A stretch of 64,000 nucleotides of DNA from positions 310,001 to 374,000 of the forward strand of contig NZ_CP015224.1 of the NCBI RefSeq assembly GCF_001629735.1, read 5' to 3'. Source of the stretch: Lysinibacillus sphaericus (GTDB taxonomy: Bacteria; Bacillota; Bacilli; Bacillales_A; Planococcaceae). Position 1 is the stretch's first letter. Each line of letters starts with the position of its first letter. The notes under the pieces were generated by a model that saw only the letters and a program-made list of their open reading frames with translations, made no database searches and was not told the origin of the DNA. The translations under genes and the position numbers were made by a program. Positions 17,236-30,746 of the stretch are shown in pieces.

Positions 17236-17274
17236 AAAGGTGATAAGTGGCTCAAAACCCTTATCACCTTTTTT
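17236..17274 (+). terminator. Terminator or attenuator between rpsB and tsf
   Basis: A 12-base-pair perfect stem (AAAGGTGATAAG / CTTATCACCTTT) followed by T residues. It lies inside the rpsB-tsf interval, where partial termination would lower tsf output relative to rpsB. I saw no separate tsf promoter, so complete termination would be surprising. Confidence 0.8.
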
Positions 17275-17324
17275 AGAACCTATCATTAAAACTTTGTTCA
17301 ACCAATTTGAGGAGGAAACACTAA

Positions 17325-18212
17325 ATGGCAAACATTACTGCACAATTAGTAAAAGAATTACGCGAAAAAACTGGCGCTGGTATGATGGATTGTAAAAAAG
17401 CGCTAGTACAAACTGATGGCGATCTAGAAGCTGCAATCGATTTCCTACGTGAAAAAGGTCTTTCTTCAGCTGCTAAAAAAGCTGACCGTATCGCTGCGGA
17501 AGGTACTACTTACATTTTAGAACAAGGTAACGAAGCAATCATCCTTGAAGTTAACGCTGAAACTGACTTCGTTGCAAAAAACGACAAATTCCAAGTATTG
17601 GTTTCATCTTTAGCGGAGCAATTACTTACTGCGAAACCAGCATCAGTTGAAGCTGCTCTAGAGCTTACAAATGCTGAAGGTGTAAAAATTGAAGATCAAA
17701 TTTCTACAGCTGTTGCAACAATTGGAGAAAAAATCACACTTCGTCGTTTTGAAATCAAAACAAAAACGGATGCAGATTCATTCGGTGCTTACTTACACAT
17801 GGGAGGCCGTATTGGCGTATTAGTAACTTTAGAAGGTTCTACTGATGCATCAGCAGCGAAAGATGTTGCAATGCACATCGCTGCAATCAACCCAACTTAT
17901 GTTTCTCGCGATGAAGTTTCTGCTGAAGAAGTTGAACGTGAGCGTAAAGTATTAACTGAGCAAGCTCTTAACGAAGGTAAACCAGAAAACATCGTTGCTA
18001 AAATGGTTGAAGGTCGTCTTGGTAAATATTTCGAAGACGTGTGCCTACTTGATCAATCATTCGTTAAAAACTCTGACCAAAAAGTACGTGATTTCGTAGC
18101 TTCTACTGGTGGTTCAGTAAACGGCTTTGTACGTTATGCTGTAGGTGAAGGTATCGAAAAGCGTGAAGATAACTTTGCAGAAGAAGTAATGAGCCAAGTT
18201 AAAGGTAACTAA
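17325..18212 (+). CDS. tsf: Elongation factor Ts
   Basis: A 295-residue nucleotide exchange factor that recycles EF-Tu. The start [20 protein letters not shown] and the EF-Ts signature [10 protein letters not shown] are clear, and dimerisation and core domains follow in order. A GAGGAGG site precedes the ATG. Length is normal for Bacilli. It is closed by its own terminator. Confidence 0.98.
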   Translation: MANITAQLVKELREKTGAGMMDCKKALVQTDGDLEAAIDFLREKGLSSAAKKADRIAAEGTTYILEQGNEAIILEVNAETDFVAKNDKFQVLVSSLAEQLLTAKPASVEAALELTNAEGVKIEDQISTAVATIGEKITLRRFEIKTKTDADSFGAYLHMGGRIGVLVTLEGSTDASAAKDVAMHIAAINPTYVSRDEVSAEEVERERKVLTEQALNEGKPENIVAKMVEGRLGKYFEDVCLLDQSFVKNSDQKVRDFVASTGGSVNGFVRYAVGEGIEKREDNFAEEVMSQVKGN

Positions 18213-18267
18213 TTTAGCGGGCATTTGATCCTAATCAAATAATATCTAGATTTTCTAGAAAAAAATG

Positions 18268-18298
18268 GGGAACACAACATAGCGTGTTCCCTATTTTT
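18268..18298 (+). terminator. Terminator after tsf
   Basis: A stem pairing GGGAACAC with GTGTTCCC around a loop of about 8 bases, followed by a T-rich stretch. A small AT-rich inverted repeat (TCTAGATTTTCTAGA, 18245-18259) lies just upstream. Confidence 0.75.
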
Positions 18299-18372
18299 CC
18301 GAAATGAACGAAAATAGTAATAGAATTTTCTATTCTGCCTTATTCTCAACTAGCAATTATTGTTAGATATAC

Positions 18373-18378
18373 TATAAT
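18373..18378 (+). promoter_or_regulatory. Candidate -10 box for pyrH
   Basis: A consensus TATAAT about 50 bases before the pyrH ATG. I do not see a good -35 at 16-18 bases, so this is only a half-supported promoter. A promoter is expected here because the tsf terminator lies upstream. Confidence 0.4.
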
Positions 18379-18426
18379 GGAAAAGGGAATAGAGATTTTT
18401 TAAATAAAGTCTTACGGAGGTTTACA

Positions 18427-19152
18427 ATGAGTGTACCGCAATATAAACGAGTAGTTATTAAACTAAGTGGTGAAGCGTTAGCTGGAGAAGCGGGCTTCGG
18501 TTTATCACCAAAAATAATCAAGTCTGTTGCAGAAGAAGTAAAAGAAGTAGTGGATCTTGATGTAGAAGTTGCTGTTGTTGTAGGTGGCGGTAATATATGG
18601 CGTGGAAAAATAGGTAGTGAAATGGGGATGGATCGTGCAGCAGCTGACTATATGGGCATGCTTGCAACTGTAATGAACTCCCTAGCTTTACAAGATGCTC
18701 TTGAAAAATTAGGCATTGAAACACGTGTTCAATCTTCTATCGTGATGACTCAAGTAGCGGAGCCATACATTCGTCGTAAAGCAGTTAGACATCTTGAGAA
18801 AAAGCGTGTCGTTATCTTTGCAGCAGGGACAGGTAATCCGTTCTTCTCAACCGATACGACGGCAGCATTACGTGCAGCAGAAATTGATGCAGATGCGATT
18901 TTAATGGCTAAAAACAATGTCGACGGCGTTTATTCAGCAGATCCAAAAGTGGATACAACAGCCATTAAATATGATACACTCACATACTTAGACGTTATCC
19001 AACAAGGCTTACAAGTAATGGATTCAACAGCTTCTACCCTATGTATGGATAATGATATTCCACTAATTGTTTTCTCAATTACGGAACCAGGCAACATTAA
19101 ACGTGCTGTACTAGGCGAAAAAATCGGAACAGTTGTTAGGAGGAATGCATAA
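18427..19152 (+). CDS. pyrH: Uridylate kinase
   Basis: 241 residues. It phosphorylates UMP to UDP in pyrimidine nucleotide synthesis. The amino-acid-kinase fold is shown by [13 protein letters not shown] at the N-terminus, [11 protein letters not shown] near residue 55, and the nucleotide-site stretch [20 protein letters not shown] near 135. An ACGGAGG site precedes the ATG. Its stop overlaps the frr ATG by one base. Confidence 0.97.
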   Translation: MSVPQYKRVVIKLSGEALAGEAGFGLSPKIIKSVAEEVKEVVDLDVEVAVVVGGGNIWRGKIGSEMGMDRAAADYMGMLATVMNSLALQDALEKLGIETRVQSSIVMTQVAEPYIRRKAVRHLEKKRVVIFAAGTGNPFFSTDTTAALRAAEIDADAILMAKNNVDGVYSADPKVDTTAIKYDTLTYLDVIQQGLQVMDSTASTLCMDNDIPLIVFSITEPGNIKRAVLGEKIGTVVRRNA

Positions 19153-19709
19153 TGGCAAAACAAGTATTAGAACAAGCAAAAGAAAAAATGAACAAAACAA
19201 TTGCAGCTTTCACACGTGAACTATCTTCAATTCGTGCAGGGCGTGCTAACGCATCGTTATTAGATCGTATTATGGTTGATTATTATGGCGCCCCGACACC
19301 AATTAATCAGCTTGCGGGTGTTTCTGTACCAGAAGCTCGCTTATTAGTGATTACACCTTATGATAAAACAATTTTAGGTGAAATTGAAAAAGCAATTATG
19401 AAATCAGATATCGGTATCACACCAACAAATGATGGCTCTATCATTCGCTTAATGATTCCTGCTCTTACTGAAGAGCGTCGTAAAGATTTAGTGAAGCAAG
19501 TGAAAAAAGAAGCAGAAGACGCAAAAATTGCTGTACGTAATGTACGTCGTGATGCGAATGATGATTTGAAAAAACTTGAAAAAGCTGGCGAAATCACAGA
19601 AGACGATCTACGTGGCTATGGTGATGATATTCAAAAATTAACAGATGAATTCATTGTCAAAGTGGATCAAGTAACGAAAGATAAAGAAAAAGAAATTTTA
19701 GAAGTGTAA
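19152..19709 (+). CDS. frr: Ribosome recycling factor
   Basis: A 185-residue factor that splits post-termination ribosomes with EF-G. The helical-bundle signature [20 protein letters not shown] and the middle [14 protein letters not shown] are clear. The ribosome site AGGAGG lies inside the end of pyrH and the genes overlap by one base, so they are translationally coupled. A terminator follows. Confidence 0.98.
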   Translation: MAKQVLEQAKEKMNKTIAAFTRELSSIRAGRANASLLDRIMVDYYGAPTPINQLAGVSVPEARLLVITPYDKTILGEIEKAIMKSDIGITPTNDGSIIRLMIPALTEERRKDLVKQVKKEAEDAKIAVRNVRRDANDDLKKLEKAGEITEDDLRGYGDDIQKLTDEFIVKVDQVTKDKEKEILEV

Positions 19710-19754
19710 AACAAACGTTTTACATGTCTATGATGGAACTTTTTGATGAGATGA

Positions 19755-19785
19755 AGGCGTCCTATACATAACAGGACGTCTTTTC
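19755..19785 (+). terminator. Terminator after frr
   Basis: A 9-base-pair stem (AGGCGTCCT / AGGACGTCT, one G-U pair) with a 9-base loop and TTTTCTCTTT after it. Confidence 0.75.
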
Positions 19786-19953
19786 TCTTTACCATTCGAA
19801 TATGAGCTGAATCATAGAGAAAAGCATAGATGAAATATACAAAGCTGTGCATCACATAAATATTGATTAATTTTTTAACAAACTTATTCTTTAAAAATGT
19901 GTATAGTTCTAAAATACGCTAGTACATACATAGTCAATTTAGAGGGGAAAAAA

Positions 19954-19983
19954 AAGACAAAAAGCGCTTTTGTTTGTTATGAT
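19954..19983 (+). promoter_or_regulatory. Candidate promoter for uppS
   Basis: AAGACA (19954-19959), an 18-base spacer and TATGAT (19978-19983) with TGT directly before it (extended -10), 41 bases before the uppS ATG. The remaining frr-uppS gap (about 19786-19950) shows only AT-rich sequence. Confidence 0.5.
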
Positions 19984-20024
19984 AGGTTAGTATACGTCCG
20001 ATTAGTTGTAGTGGGGGAGTTAGC

Positions 20025-20819
20025 ATGTTTAAAAAGCTATTAGGTAAACAAATAAATATGGATACACTATCATTGGAGGAGCGTGTGGCCCTAACTAAAA
20101 GCGAGCCGATTCCTGCCCATGTAGCGATTATTATGGACGGAAATGGACGTTGGGCAAAAAAACGAGCTATGCCCCGTGTTGCTGGTCATCATGAGGGAAT
20201 GAAGACCGTACGTAAGGTCACGAGATTTGCGTCAGATTTAGGCATTAAGGTATTAACCGTATATGCGTTTTCCACTGAAAACTGGAAACGGCCAAAACCT
20301 GAAGTAGATTTTTTGATGCGGCTACCAGTCGAGTTTTTAGGTTCCTTTTTACCCGAGATGATGGAACGCAATGTACGTGTCGAAATGATTGGAGATCCAT
20401 CTTTATTACCTGCCCATACACAAAAAGCGTTGTATGAGGCAATGGAAGAAACGAAGCATAATACAGGTCTTATTTTAAATTTCGCCCTGAATTATGGAAG
20501 TCGTTCTGAGATGGTTAATGCCATGAAAATGATGCTTCAAAAAGTACAGGACGGTCAATTAACAATGCAAGACCTAACAGAAGAATGCTTAACATCTCAT
20601 TTAATGACGGCCCATTTGCCTGAACCGGATTTATTAATTCGTACAAGTGGTGAAGTGCGCTTAAGTAACTTTATGCTTTGGCAGCTTGCCTATACAGAAT
20701 TTTGGTTTACAGATACATTGTGGCCAGATTTTAGTGAGGAAACCTTACTGGAAGCGGTGGAAAACTATCAAAAACGTAATCGCCGTTATGGTGGGTTGAA
20801 GGGAGAAGAAACAACTTGA
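20025..20819 (+). CDS. uppS: Undecaprenyl diphosphate synthase
   Basis: A 264-residue cis-prenyltransferase that makes the C55 lipid carrier for cell-wall synthesis. The catalytic Asp lies in IIMDGNGRWAKKR (~38). The substrate-binding regions VYAFSTENWKRP and the C-terminal PDLLIRTSGEVRLSNFMLWQ are conserved. A GGGGGAG site precedes the ATG. Its stop overlaps the TTG start of cdsA (TTGA), giving a coupled lipid-precursor pair. Confidence 0.97.
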   Translation: MFKKLLGKQINMDTLSLEERVALTKSEPIPAHVAIIMDGNGRWAKKRAMPRVAGHHEGMKTVRKVTRFASDLGIKVLTVYAFSTENWKRPKPEVDFLMRLPVEFLGSFLPEMMERNVRVEMIGDPSLLPAHTQKALYEAMEETKHNTGLILNFALNYGSRSEMVNAMKMMLQKVQDGQLTMQDLTEECLTSHLMTAHLPEPDLLIRTSGEVRLSNFMLWQLAYTEFWFTDTLWPDFSEETLLEAVENYQKRNRRYGGLKGEETT

Positions 20820-21616
20820 AACAACGAATTATTACCGCAATAATTGCAGCAGCATTTTTCATACCATTCGTTATTTATGGAAAAGTACCATTTGCCATAC
20901 TTGTGCTAGCAATGGCTATTGTCGGTTTTTATGAAATACTTAAAATGAAAGGTATTTCCATTTTTTCTGTGCCTGGCTTTTTAGGGCTGGTCACTTTAAT
21001 TTTGCTTGTTATCCCGAAGGACTGGAGTGAAAAGGTTGTAGACTTAATAGGCTATTCGTCTACTCTAATGGTAGTCTATGGTCTAATGATGCTACTCCTT
21101 ATTTATGTAGTCTTGGTAAAAAATAAAATAACTTTTGATGAAGTTGGTTTTATTTTATTAGGCGCATTTTATGTGGGCTTAGGGTTCCATTACTTAATTG
21201 AAACAAGAAATGTAGGTTTAGAGTACGTTGTCTATTGTTTATTGGTCGTTTGGACAACGGATTCAGGTGCCTATTTTGTCGGAAGAAAATTTGGTAAGAA
21301 CAAGTTATGGCCTGAAATCTCACCAAAGAAAACGATTGAAGGCTTCATCGGTGGAATTGTCATTGCTGTCATTTTCGCTGTCGGTATGCAACTTATTTAC
21401 CCATTTGCAAATGGTTATATAACACTTGTATTCGTAACAATTTTCGCCTCCATTATTGGTCAGATGGGCGATTTGGTGGAATCTGCTATTAAGCGTCATT
21501 TTGATGTAAAGGATTCAGGTAATATTTTACCGGGGCATGGCGGGATATTAGATCGCTTCGATAGTCTATTGTTCGTTGTGCCTTTACTTCATTTTTTACA
21601 TTTGTTTGGTAATTAA
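20816..21616 (+). CDS. cdsA: Phosphatidate cytidylyltransferase
   Basis: A 266-residue integral membrane enzyme forming CDP-diacylglycerol for phospholipid synthesis. Seven or eight hydrophobic segments are visible. The family signature is near the C-terminus: [20 protein letters not shown], followed by GILDRFD. The start is TTG at 20816, supported by GGGAGAAG upstream and by the four-base overlap with uppS. Length is typical. Confidence 0.95.
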   Translation: MKQRIITAIIAAAFFIPFVIYGKVPFAILVLAMAIVGFYEILKMKGISIFSVPGFLGLVTLILLVIPKDWSEKVVDLIGYSSTLMVVYGLMMLLLIYVVLVKNKITFDEVGFILLGAFYVGLGFHYLIETRNVGLEYVVYCLLVVWTTDSGAYFVGRKFGKNKLWPEISPKKTIEGFIGGIVIAVIFAVGMQLIYPFANGYITLVFVTIFASIIGQMGDLVESAIKRHFDVKDSGNILPGHGGILDRFDSLLFVVPLLHFLHLFGN

Positions 21617-21678
21617 TCCGAACTATAAAGGACTTCTATTCATACATTTGCTTAGATAGAAAAAGGGGACAATGTGTT

Positions 21679-22824
21679 GTGAAAAAAATTAGTTTATTAG
21701 GTGCAACTGGTTCAATCGGTTGGCAAACCTACGATATTTTAAAAGAACAACGTGAAGCTTTTCAATTAGTTGCTTTCTCTTCAGGGAAAAATATGGAGAA
21801 AACACGAGAAATGATTGATAACTTAAAGCCCGAATTAGTTTCTGTGCAGCTAGAAGAAGATGCGCTACTGCTTGCTAAGGAGTATCCGACTATTCACTTC
21901 ACATTTGGCGCACAAGGCTTAGTGGAGGTTGCTACACATCCGGCTTCGACAGTTCTTGTTAATGCTGTACTTGGAAGTGTTGGGCTGGAATCCACTTTAG
22001 CAGCCATTCGAATGGGAAAAACAATTGCGATTGCAAATAAAGAAACACTTGTGACAGCTGGACATTTAGTAATGGCTGAAGCGAAAAAATACAACGCAAC
22101 TATTTTGCCAGTTGATAGTGAGCATTCTGCTATCTTTCAATCGATGAATGGTGAAAACCCCAAAGATATTGAACGTTTAATTATTACTGCTTCAGGTGGT
22201 AGCTTCCGCGATAAAACACGGGACCAATTAAAACATGTGACTGTGGCTGACGCACTGAATCACCCGAATTGGTCTATGGGCGCAAAGATTACGATAGATT
22301 CTGCAACAATGATGAATAAAGGTTTAGAAGTAATTGAGGCGCATGTTTTATTCGATATGCCATATGAAAAAATAGATGTACTTTTGCATAGAGAAAGTAT
22401 TATTCACTCTCTAGTTGAGTATCATGATACTAGTGTGATTGCACAATTAGGCACACCAGATATGCGCGTTCCTATCCAATATGCTTTAAGTTACCCTGAT
22501 CGTATCCCGTTACATAATGGTCAGAGACTAAATTTAGCGCAAATTGGTCAATTGCATTTTCAAGAAATGGACTTTGAACGTTACCCAGCATTGCGCTTAG
22601 CATACGAGGCTGGCCGTACTGGTGGAACCATCCTAACAGCAATGAATGCAGCAAATGAAGCAGCAGTTGCAGCTTTTTTACAAGGGAAAATAACATTCCT
22701 TCAAATCGATGAGACGATTGAACGTGTGATGCAAGCACACCAAAACATTGCAATACCAGATTTACAAACGATTTTACAGGTGGACAGTGAAACAAGAAAA
22801 ATAGTGTTAGACATGGTAAAATAA
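21679..22824 (+). CDS. dxr: 1-deoxy-D-xylulose 5-phosphate reductoisomerase
   Basis: A 381-residue second enzyme of the MEP isoprenoid pathway. The NADPH-binding motif is [14 protein letters not shown] (residues 7-20). The metal-site region DSEHSAIFQ and the loop [13 protein letters not shown] are visible, as is [17 protein letters not shown]. The start is GTG at 21679 after AAAAGGGGAC. The enzyme feeds precursors to UppS two genes upstream. Confidence 0.96.
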   Translation: MKKISLLGATGSIGWQTYDILKEQREAFQLVAFSSGKNMEKTREMIDNLKPELVSVQLEEDALLLAKEYPTIHFTFGAQGLVEVATHPASTVLVNAVLGSVGLESTLAAIRMGKTIAIANKETLVTAGHLVMAEAKKYNATILPVDSEHSAIFQSMNGENPKDIERLIITASGGSFRDKTRDQLKHVTVADALNHPNWSMGAKITIDSATMMNKGLEVIEAHVLFDMPYEKIDVLLHRESIIHSLVEYHDTSVIAQLGTPDMRVPIQYALSYPDRIPLHNGQRLNLAQIGQLHFQEMDFERYPALRLAYEAGRTGGTILTAMNAANEAAVAAFLQGKITFLQIDETIERVMQAHQNIAIPDLQTILQVDSETRKIVLDMVK

Positions 22825-22870
22825 CGAGAGCAATGTATCGTTAACTAATCGCTTTTAAAGGTGGGGTATT

Positions 22871-24133
22871 ATGCAAACAGCCATTGCATTTATTTTAATA
22901 TTTGGTTTACTCGTCTTCTTCCATGAACTTGGACACTTCTTATTCGCCAAACGAGCAGGTATTCTAGTACGTGAATTTGCCATCGGTATGGGACCCAAGA
23001 TTTATGGTAGAACACATGGAGAAACAATGTATACTATTCGTTTATTGCCTATCGGTGGATATGTACGAATGGCTGGCGAAGATATGGATGGCACTGAATT
23101 ACAGCCAGGATATCGAATAGGGCTTGTTGTCAATGAAGATAATGTTGTTAAAAAAATTATTTTCAATCAAAATAATAAGCAATTACCAGATTTGTTATTT
23201 TTAGAAGTTGAGCGTGCTGATTTAGAAAAAGATTTGTTTGTAGAGGGCTATGATGAAGAAGAAAGATTAGTTCGTTATCAAGTAGCGAGAGATTGTATTC
23301 TTGTGGAAAATGGACGAGAGCTGGTCATTGCACCTCATGATCGTCAATTTAATGCAAAAACGGTTGGCCAACGAGCGATGACTATTTTCGCAGGTCCATT
23401 TTTTAACTTTATTCTAGCTTTTGTAATTTATTTAGTTATTGGATTAATTCACGGAGTTCCAACATATGAGCCAGTTATCTCTGAAGTTGTAGAAAATAAT
23501 CCAGCTGCGGAGGCTGGGATGCTTGCAGGTGATAGAGTGACAGCCATTGATGGACAGGCTGTTGAAAAGTGGCAGGATTTAGCTGCAATTATTCAGGATC
23601 ATCCAAACGAAGAGATTATGGTGACCGTAGATCGAGACGGACAATCTGTCAACTTAAACATGACTGTGAAGGAAGTCCAACAGGATGGAGAAAAGTATGG
23701 TCAAATTGGAGTGCTTTACGATAGCCCGAGAGAATTTAATCCTCTAAAGGCTGTTGTCTATGGGGCACAAGAAACCTATAATATGACTGTCAAAATATTT
23801 GAGCTTCTAGGTATGCTGATTACTGGTAAGTTTACAATAGACGCTTTATCCGGTCCTGTAGGTATTTATAAAGCAACCGAGCAAGTTGCTCAGTATGGAA
23901 TTATGAACTTAATGAATTGGGCTGCAATGTTAAGTATAAATCTAGGAATTATGAACTTACTTCCATTACCTGCTTTAGACGGTGGTCGCTTATTATTCTT
24001 TGGTTTTGAAGCTTTACGTGGGAAACCAATTGACCGTCAAAAAGAAGGAATTGTCCATTTTGTAGGAATTGTTCTACTAATGATTTTAATGGTAGTTGTC
24101 ACATGGAATGATATACAGAGATTTTTCTTTTAA
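22871..24133 (+). CDS. rseP: Site-2 protease RseP/RasP
   Basis: A 420-residue intramembrane zinc metalloprotease that cleaves anti-sigma factors and remnant signal peptides. The HELGH zinc motif lies in FFHELGHFLFAKRAG (~18-22). A PDZ domain covers about 195-280. The second metal-site motif NLLPLPALDGGR is near residue 362. Four transmembrane helices are visible. An AGGTGGGG site precedes the ATG. Gene order dxr-rseP-proS is as in B. subtilis. Confidence 0.96.
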   Translation: MQTAIAFILIFGLLVFFHELGHFLFAKRAGILVREFAIGMGPKIYGRTHGETMYTIRLLPIGGYVRMAGEDMDGTELQPGYRIGLVVNEDNVVKKIIFNQNNKQLPDLLFLEVERADLEKDLFVEGYDEEERLVRYQVARDCILVENGRELVIAPHDRQFNAKTVGQRAMTIFAGPFFNFILAFVIYLVIGLIHGVPTYEPVISEVVENNPAAEAGMLAGDRVTAIDGQAVEKWQDLAAIIQDHPNEEIMVTVDRDGQSVNLNMTVKEVQQDGEKYGQIGVLYDSPREFNPLKAVVYGAQETYNMTVKIFELLGMLITGKFTIDALSGPVGIYKATEQVAQYGIMNLMNWAAMLSINLGIMNLLPLPALDGGRLLFFGFEALRGKPIDRQKEGIVHFVGIVLLMILMVVVTWNDIQRFFF

Positions 24134-24181
24134 TCAATGACTAGTAAATTCTAACTTTACAATTAAAAGGAATTTTATTTA

Positions 24182-24228
24182 TAGCTTTGGGCGCATTTTC
24201 TACGAAACATTGCGCTCAAAGCTAAATT
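24182..24228 (+). terminator. Terminator-like hairpin after rseP
   Basis: A 14-base-pair stem (TAGCTTTGGGCGCA / TGCGCTCAAAGCTA, one G-U pair) with a 15-base loop. The T run after it is poor (AATTTG), so termination efficiency is uncertain. Confidence 0.6.
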
Positions 24229-24281
24229 TGTTTATGCTATTGAGAGTATAAACTTATCTATTAAAAAAGGTGGAACACTGA

Positions 24282-25988
<1,707 letters not shown>

Positions 25989-26150
25989 TAACCTGTCATG
26001 ATTGGTTTTAAATGGAAGTGAATGCTTCTAATAGAGGCTTTCATGTAATTTTGATAAAATAGGGATAAATAAATTCGCGACAATTCTGCGGGACAGTGAG
26101 CCAAGCAAACAAAACAGATAGTTTAGACTCTCTGTTAAGCTTGAAGAGCG

Positions 26151-26176
26151 CCCGCAGTGAGGGAGCGAATTTTTTT
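26151..26176 (+). terminator. Weak terminator candidate between proS and polC
   Basis: A short GC stem with a bulged base (CGCCC ... GGGAGCG) followed by a seven-T run. It lies upstream of the polC start preferred here and would end proS transcription. Confidence 0.4.
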
Positions 26177-26185
26177 CTGGCATTC

Positions 26186-26213
26186 TTGTCCTATGTTGAA
26201 GATAAATTAGAAT
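26186..26213 (+). promoter_or_regulatory. Candidate promoter for polC
   Basis: TTGTCC (26186-26191), a 16-base spacer and TAGAAT (26208-26213), 47 bases before the TTG at 26261. This supports the view that bases before 26261 are not coding. Confidence 0.5.
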
Positions 26214-26260
26214 ATGAGGCTTATATGGACTGCCTCCTCCTGAAAGTAGGTGTCGATAAA

Positions 26261-29200
26261 TTGGAACAGCAACAAGAGGCAAGAACGAGATTTCGAATGC
26301 TTTTGCAGCAACTAGAGTTAACAGATGATGTGTACATGTCATTTTTCGAGGAAGGTGAGTTATCACGGCTAACAGTCCATAAAAAGGATAGACTATGGCA
26401 TTTTACTATTCAATTGCGTGATATACTGCCATTTCCGCTTTACCAGCTTTTCCGTACCCATTTAACAGATAAATTTTCAGCAATCGCACAAGTTTATACA
26501 ACCATTGAGACACAAGAGAAAAGTGTAACGGAGGAACTTGTTCAGGGTTATTGGCTAAATGTTGTCGAGCAAATTGATGAGATGGCACCAACTTTGAAAA
26601 ATTGCCTCATCTCTCAAGTGCCGATGTGGAATGGTCAGAAAATTACATTGGCCTGTATGCAGGAAATGGAATTTATGATGTTAAAAACGAAGTATGCCGA
26701 CAAGCTAGCAGATAGCTATTGTCAATTCGGTTTTCCAAAAATGGTGATAGACTTTGTACTTCAAGAACAAACTGAAGAAATGATTGCTGCTCAGGAAGCG
26801 TTTATGGAACAAAAACGTATGGAAGAAGCGGCTTTATCTCAACAAGCGATGCAGGACTTCCAAAAACGAGAGCAGGAGAAGAAGGACAATCCAGCTATTG
26901 CGAACCTTGGTGATCGTCCATTCCAGCTTGGTATGCATATTAAAGATGATGAAATTATGGAAATTAAACGCATTGTTGAAGAAGAACGCCGTGTTATTGT
27001 GGAAGGCTTTGTCTTTGATACGGAAATTAAAGTACTGAAAAGTGGCCGTTCTTTATTACAAATTAAAATTACTGACTATACGGACTCTATTATCGTCAAA
27101 ATGTTCTCACGTGATAATGACGATGCCGAATTGATGCAGCACCTAAAAAAGGGAATGTGGGTTAAAGTTCGAGGCTCCGTCCAAACAGACACATTTATTC
27201 GTGATTTAATTGTCATGGCGAATGATATTAATGAAATAAAAAAAGAAACACGTCAGGATCTGGCACCAGAGGGTGAAAAGCGAGTAGAGCTACATTTGCA
27301 TACACCGATGAGTCAAATGGACGCTGTGACGCCCGTTGATCGTCTTGTTGCACAGGCAGCAAAATGGGGTCATCCAGCAGTAGCTATTACAGATCATGCT
27401 GTTGTACAATCCTTCCCAGAAGCCTATGCAGCAGGGAAAAAACATGGCATTAAAGTAATTTATGGCTTGGAGGCTAATTTAGTCGATGATGGTGTACCTA
27501 TTGCATATGCCCCAGAGCATCGCTTATTAGCAGATGCCACTTATGTTGTCTTTGACGTGGAAACAACCGGATTATCCACTGCTTACGATACAATCATTGA
27601 GCTGGCGGCAGTAAAGATTAAAGATGGCCATGTCATCGATAAATATGAAAGCTTTGCAAACCCGCATCATCCGCTTTCAGCAACGACCATTGAATTAACA
27701 GGTATAACCGATGATATGGTTCGTCATGCCCCAGAAGTAGAGCAAGTCATTAAAGAGTTTCATGCATTTATTGGGGATGGGATTGTTGTTGCTCATAATG
27801 CGTCATTTGATATTGGTTTCTTATATACAGGCTATAAAAAATTTGGTCTTGAAGGAACAACACATCCAGTCATTGATACATTAGAATTAGCTAGATTACT
27901 TTACCCTACAATGAAAAATCACCGTTTAAATACACTTTGTAAAAAATTCAATATTGAATTAACACAACATCACCGAGCGATATACGATACAGAGGCGACA
28001 GGCTATTTACTTTTACAATTATTAAAAGATGCCGATGAATTAGTCATTAAATACCATGATGATTTTAATAAACATATCGGTGGTGGGGATGCCTATAAAA
28101 AAGGTCGACCGATGCATTGTACTATTTTAGCTGTTGATAATGCGGGCTTAAAGAATTTATTTAAAATTGTTTCACACTCCCATACAAAGACATTCTATCG
28201 AGTTCCTCGTGTGACACGAGCTGTTCTAGAGCAATATCGAGAAGGTTTATTAGTCGGTTCTGGTTGTAGTAATGGTGAATTATTTGAAACGATGATGAAT
28301 AAATCACCGGAAGAAGCCGAACAGGTGGCAAAATTCTATGATTATATTGAGGTACAACCGAAGGCGGTATATGCACCATTAATTGAACGGAATGTCGTCC
28401 GTGATGAATGGACATTAGAGGATATCATTCGAAAGCTTGTTAAGTTAGGGAAGAAGCTCGATAAACCAGTTGTCGCAACGGGAAATGTTCATTATTTAGA
28501 CCCAACTGATGCTATGTTTAGACAAATACTTGTTGGCTCTCAAGGTGGTGCAAACATCTTAAATCGATCCAAACTACCTGAGGTGCATTTTAGAACAACG
28601 GATGAAATGCTAAAAGAATTTGATTTCTTAGGACCAGATCTAGCTAAAGAAGTTGTTGTGACGAATGCACAAAAAGTAGCTGATAGCATTGGAGATGTTA
28701 AGCCGATTAAGGATGATTTATATACACCAAAAATTGAAGGCTCTGATGATGAAGTAACCAATTTAACGTATGAAATGGCTCATCATATTTACGGTGAGGA
28801 GCTACCCGAAATTGTAAAAGCTCGAATTGAAAAAGAACTAAAATCTATATTAGGACATGGTTTTGGTGTAATTTATTTAATTTCTGCGAAGCTGGTTAAG
28901 AAATCTTTAGCTGACGGTTATTTAGTAGGTTCTCGTGGTTCCGTAGGCTCTTCATTAGTGGCAACCTTTATGGAAATTACGGAGGTTAACCCATTGCCTC
29001 CGCATTATGTTTGTCCAAATTGTAAGCATTCCGAGTTTTTTGATGATGGTTCGGTTAGCTCAGGCTTTGATTTACCGAATAAAGACTGCTCAGAATGCGG
29101 AACACCTTATAAAAAAGATGGACAAGATATCCCATTCGAAACCTTCCTTGGCTTTAAAGGGGATAAGGTACCCGATATCGATTTAAACTTTTCTGGTGAA

Positions 29201-30592
29201 TACCAGCCGAAGGCCCATAATTATACCAAGGTATTATTTGGTGAGGATTATGTGTACCGTGCAGGAACAATCGGTACGGTGGCGGAGAAAACAGCATATG
29301 GTTATGTCAAAGGCTATGCGAATGATCACAACTTACATTTCCGCGGAGCTGAGGTGGATCGTTTAGTGCAAGGATGTACAGGGGTTAAGCGAACTAGTGG
29401 GCAACACCCAGGGGGAATTATCGTAGTACCTGATTATATGGATATTTTTGATTTCACTCCAGTACAGTTCCCAGCAGATGCTCAGGATGCAGAATGGCGC
29501 ACAACCCATTTCGACTTCCACTCGATTCATGATAATATTTTAAAACTAGATATACTTGGACACGATGATCCGACAGTTATTAGAATGCTACAGGATTTAT
29601 CAGGAATAGATCCGAAAACGATTCCTACTGATGATCCTGTCGTTATGCAAATTTTTAGTTCACCTGAATCGTTAGGTGTAACTGAAAAACAAATTGGCTG
29701 TAAGACGGGAACATTAGGTATTCCTGAATTCGGTACTCGCTTCGTACGGCAAATGTTAGAGGATACAAAGCCTTCTACATTCTCAGAGCTTGTGCAAATT
29801 TCCGGATTATCTCATGGAACAGACGTATGGCTAGGTAACGCACAAGAATTAATTCATAACGGGACATGTGTCTTGAAAGAAGTAATTGGTTGTCGTGACG
29901 ATATTATGGTGTATTTAATTTACCAAGGTCTAGAGCCATCGTTAGCATTTAAAATCATGGAGTCTGTACGTAAAGGGAAAGGCTTATCAGAGGAATTTGA
30001 AGCAGAGATGCTCGCCAATAAAGTACCAGGATGGTATATCGAGTCATGTAAAAAGATAAAATATATGTTCCCGAAAGCCCATGCTGCCGCATACGTATTA
30101 ATGGCGGTTCGTATTGCTTGGTTTAAGGTCCATTTTCCAATCCTGTACTATGCAGCATATTTCACGGTACGTGCAGATGACTTTGATTTAATTGCTATGG
30201 TTCAAGGTTCACAAATGATTCGGGCCCGTATTGACGAAATCAATTTAAAAGGTCTAGATGCCTCTACAAAAGAAAAGAACTTATTAACAGTGATGGAGCT
30301 AGCACTGGAAATGTGTGAGCGAGGCATGAGCTTCCAAAAAGTTGACTTGTACCGCTCACAGGCAAGTGAATTTGTCATTGAAGGCAATACATTAATTCCA
30401 CCTTTTGATGCAATCCCAGGACTTGGTACGAACGTAGCCAAAACGATAGTGGCTGCTCGAGAAGATGGAGAGTTTTTATCGAAGGAAGATTTACAGCAAC
30501 GCGGTCGTGTTTCGAAAACACTAATCGAATACATGGATCAGTTGGGCTGTTTGGAAGGAATGCCGGATGCTAATCAGCTATCACTCTTTTAA
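26261..30592 (+). CDS. polC: DNA polymerase III alpha subunit, PolC type
   Basis: The replicative polymerase of low-GC Gram-positives, 1443 residues from this start. In order: an N-terminal domain, OB fold, PHP domain ([12 protein letters not shown], ~342) interrupted by the DEDDh 3'-5' exonuclease (VFDVETTG, ~428), a zinc-finger (CPNCKH ... CSECG, ~917-947), the catalytic palm (PDIDLNFSG, ~970) and C-terminal tRNA-like helix-hairpin-helix. The frame is open from GTG 26096. I prefer TTG 26261: AGGTG sits 8 bases upstream, and the resulting N-terminus [17 protein letters not shown] lines up without gaps on my memory of B. subtilis PolC (MEQLS...FQILLQQ). Confidence 0.95.
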   Translation: MEQQQEARTRFRMLLQQLELTDDVYMSFFEEGELSRLTVHKKDRLWHFTIQLRDILPFPLYQLFRTHLTDKFSAIAQVYTTIETQEKSVTEELVQGYWLNVVEQIDEMAPTLKNCLISQVPMWNGQKITLACMQEMEFMMLKTKYADKLADSYCQFGFPKMVIDFVLQEQTEEMIAAQEAFMEQKRMEEAALSQQAMQDFQKREQEKKDNPAIANLGDRPFQLGMHIKDDEIMEIKRIVEEERRVIVEGFVFDTEIKVLKSGRSLLQIKITDYTDSIIVKMFSRDNDDAELMQHLKKGMWVKVRGSVQTDTFIRDLIVMANDINEIKKETRQDLAPEGEKRVELHLHTPMSQMDAVTPVDRLVAQAAKWGHPAVAITDHAVVQSFPEAYAAGKKHGIKVIYGLEANLVDDGVPIAYAPEHRLLADATYVVFDVETTGLSTAYDTIIELAAVKIKDGHVIDKYESFANPHHPLSATTIELTGITDDMVRHAPEVEQVIKEFHAFIGDGIVVAHNASFDIGFLYTGYKKFGLEGTTHPVIDTLELARLLYPTMKNHRLNTLCKKFNIELTQHHRAIYDTEATGYLLLQLLKDADELVIKYHDDFNKHIGGGDAYKKGRPMHCTILAVDNAGLKNLFKIVSHSHTKTFYRVPRVTRAVLEQYREGLLVGSGCSNGELFETMMNKSPEEAEQVAKFYDYIEVQPKAVYAPLIERNVVRDEWTLEDIIRKLVKLGKKLDKPVVATGNVHYLDPTDAMFRQILVGSQGGANILNRSKLPEVHFRTTDEMLKEFDFLGPDLAKEVVVTNAQKVADSIGDVKPIKDDLYTPKIEGSDDEVTNLTYEMAHHIYGEELPEIVKARIEKELKSILGHGFGVIYLISAKLVKKSLADGYLVGSRGSVGSSLVATFMEITEVNPLPPHYVCPNCKHSEFFDDGSVSSGFDLPNKDCSECGTPYKKDGQDIPFETFLGFKGDKVPDIDLNFSGEYQPKAHNYTKVLFGEDYVYRAGTIGTVAEKTAYGYVKGYANDHNLHFRGAEVDRLVQGCTGVKRTSGQHPGGIIVVPDYMDIFDFTPVQFPADAQDAEWRTTHFDFHSIHDNILKLDILGHDDPTVIRMLQDLSGIDPKTIPTDDPVVMQIFSSPESLGVTEKQIGCKTGTLGIPEFGTRFVRQMLEDTKPSTFSELVQISGLSHGTDVWLGNAQELIHNGTCVLKEVIGCRDDIMVYLIYQGLEPSLAFKIMESVRKGKGLSEEFEAEMLANKVPGWYIESCKKIKYMFPKAHAAAYVLMAVRIAWFKVHFPILYYAAYFTVRADDFDLIAMVQGSQMIRARIDEINLKGLDASTKEKNLLTVMELALEMCERGMSFQKVDLYRSQASEFVIEGNTLIPPFDAIPGLGTNVAKTIVAAREDGEFLSKEDLQQRGRVSKTLIEYMDQLGCLEGMPDANQLSLF

Positions 30593-30746
30593 GGATCAAT
30601 GAGCTGCTAATCATTCAAAGTTTGATCTGTAAAATCTAGTCATTTCAAAATCCTGTCACAATATGGTTATCTTTCATGAAGGAAATTTGCATTATACCAA
30701 GAACTATGCTATTCTAATGGTAATAATTTGTTGATATTTTTCCAGC

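Noticed and set aside
24134..24281. T-box leader for proS
   Set aside because: No T-box sequence or large leader fold; the interval is short and holds only a terminator-like stem.
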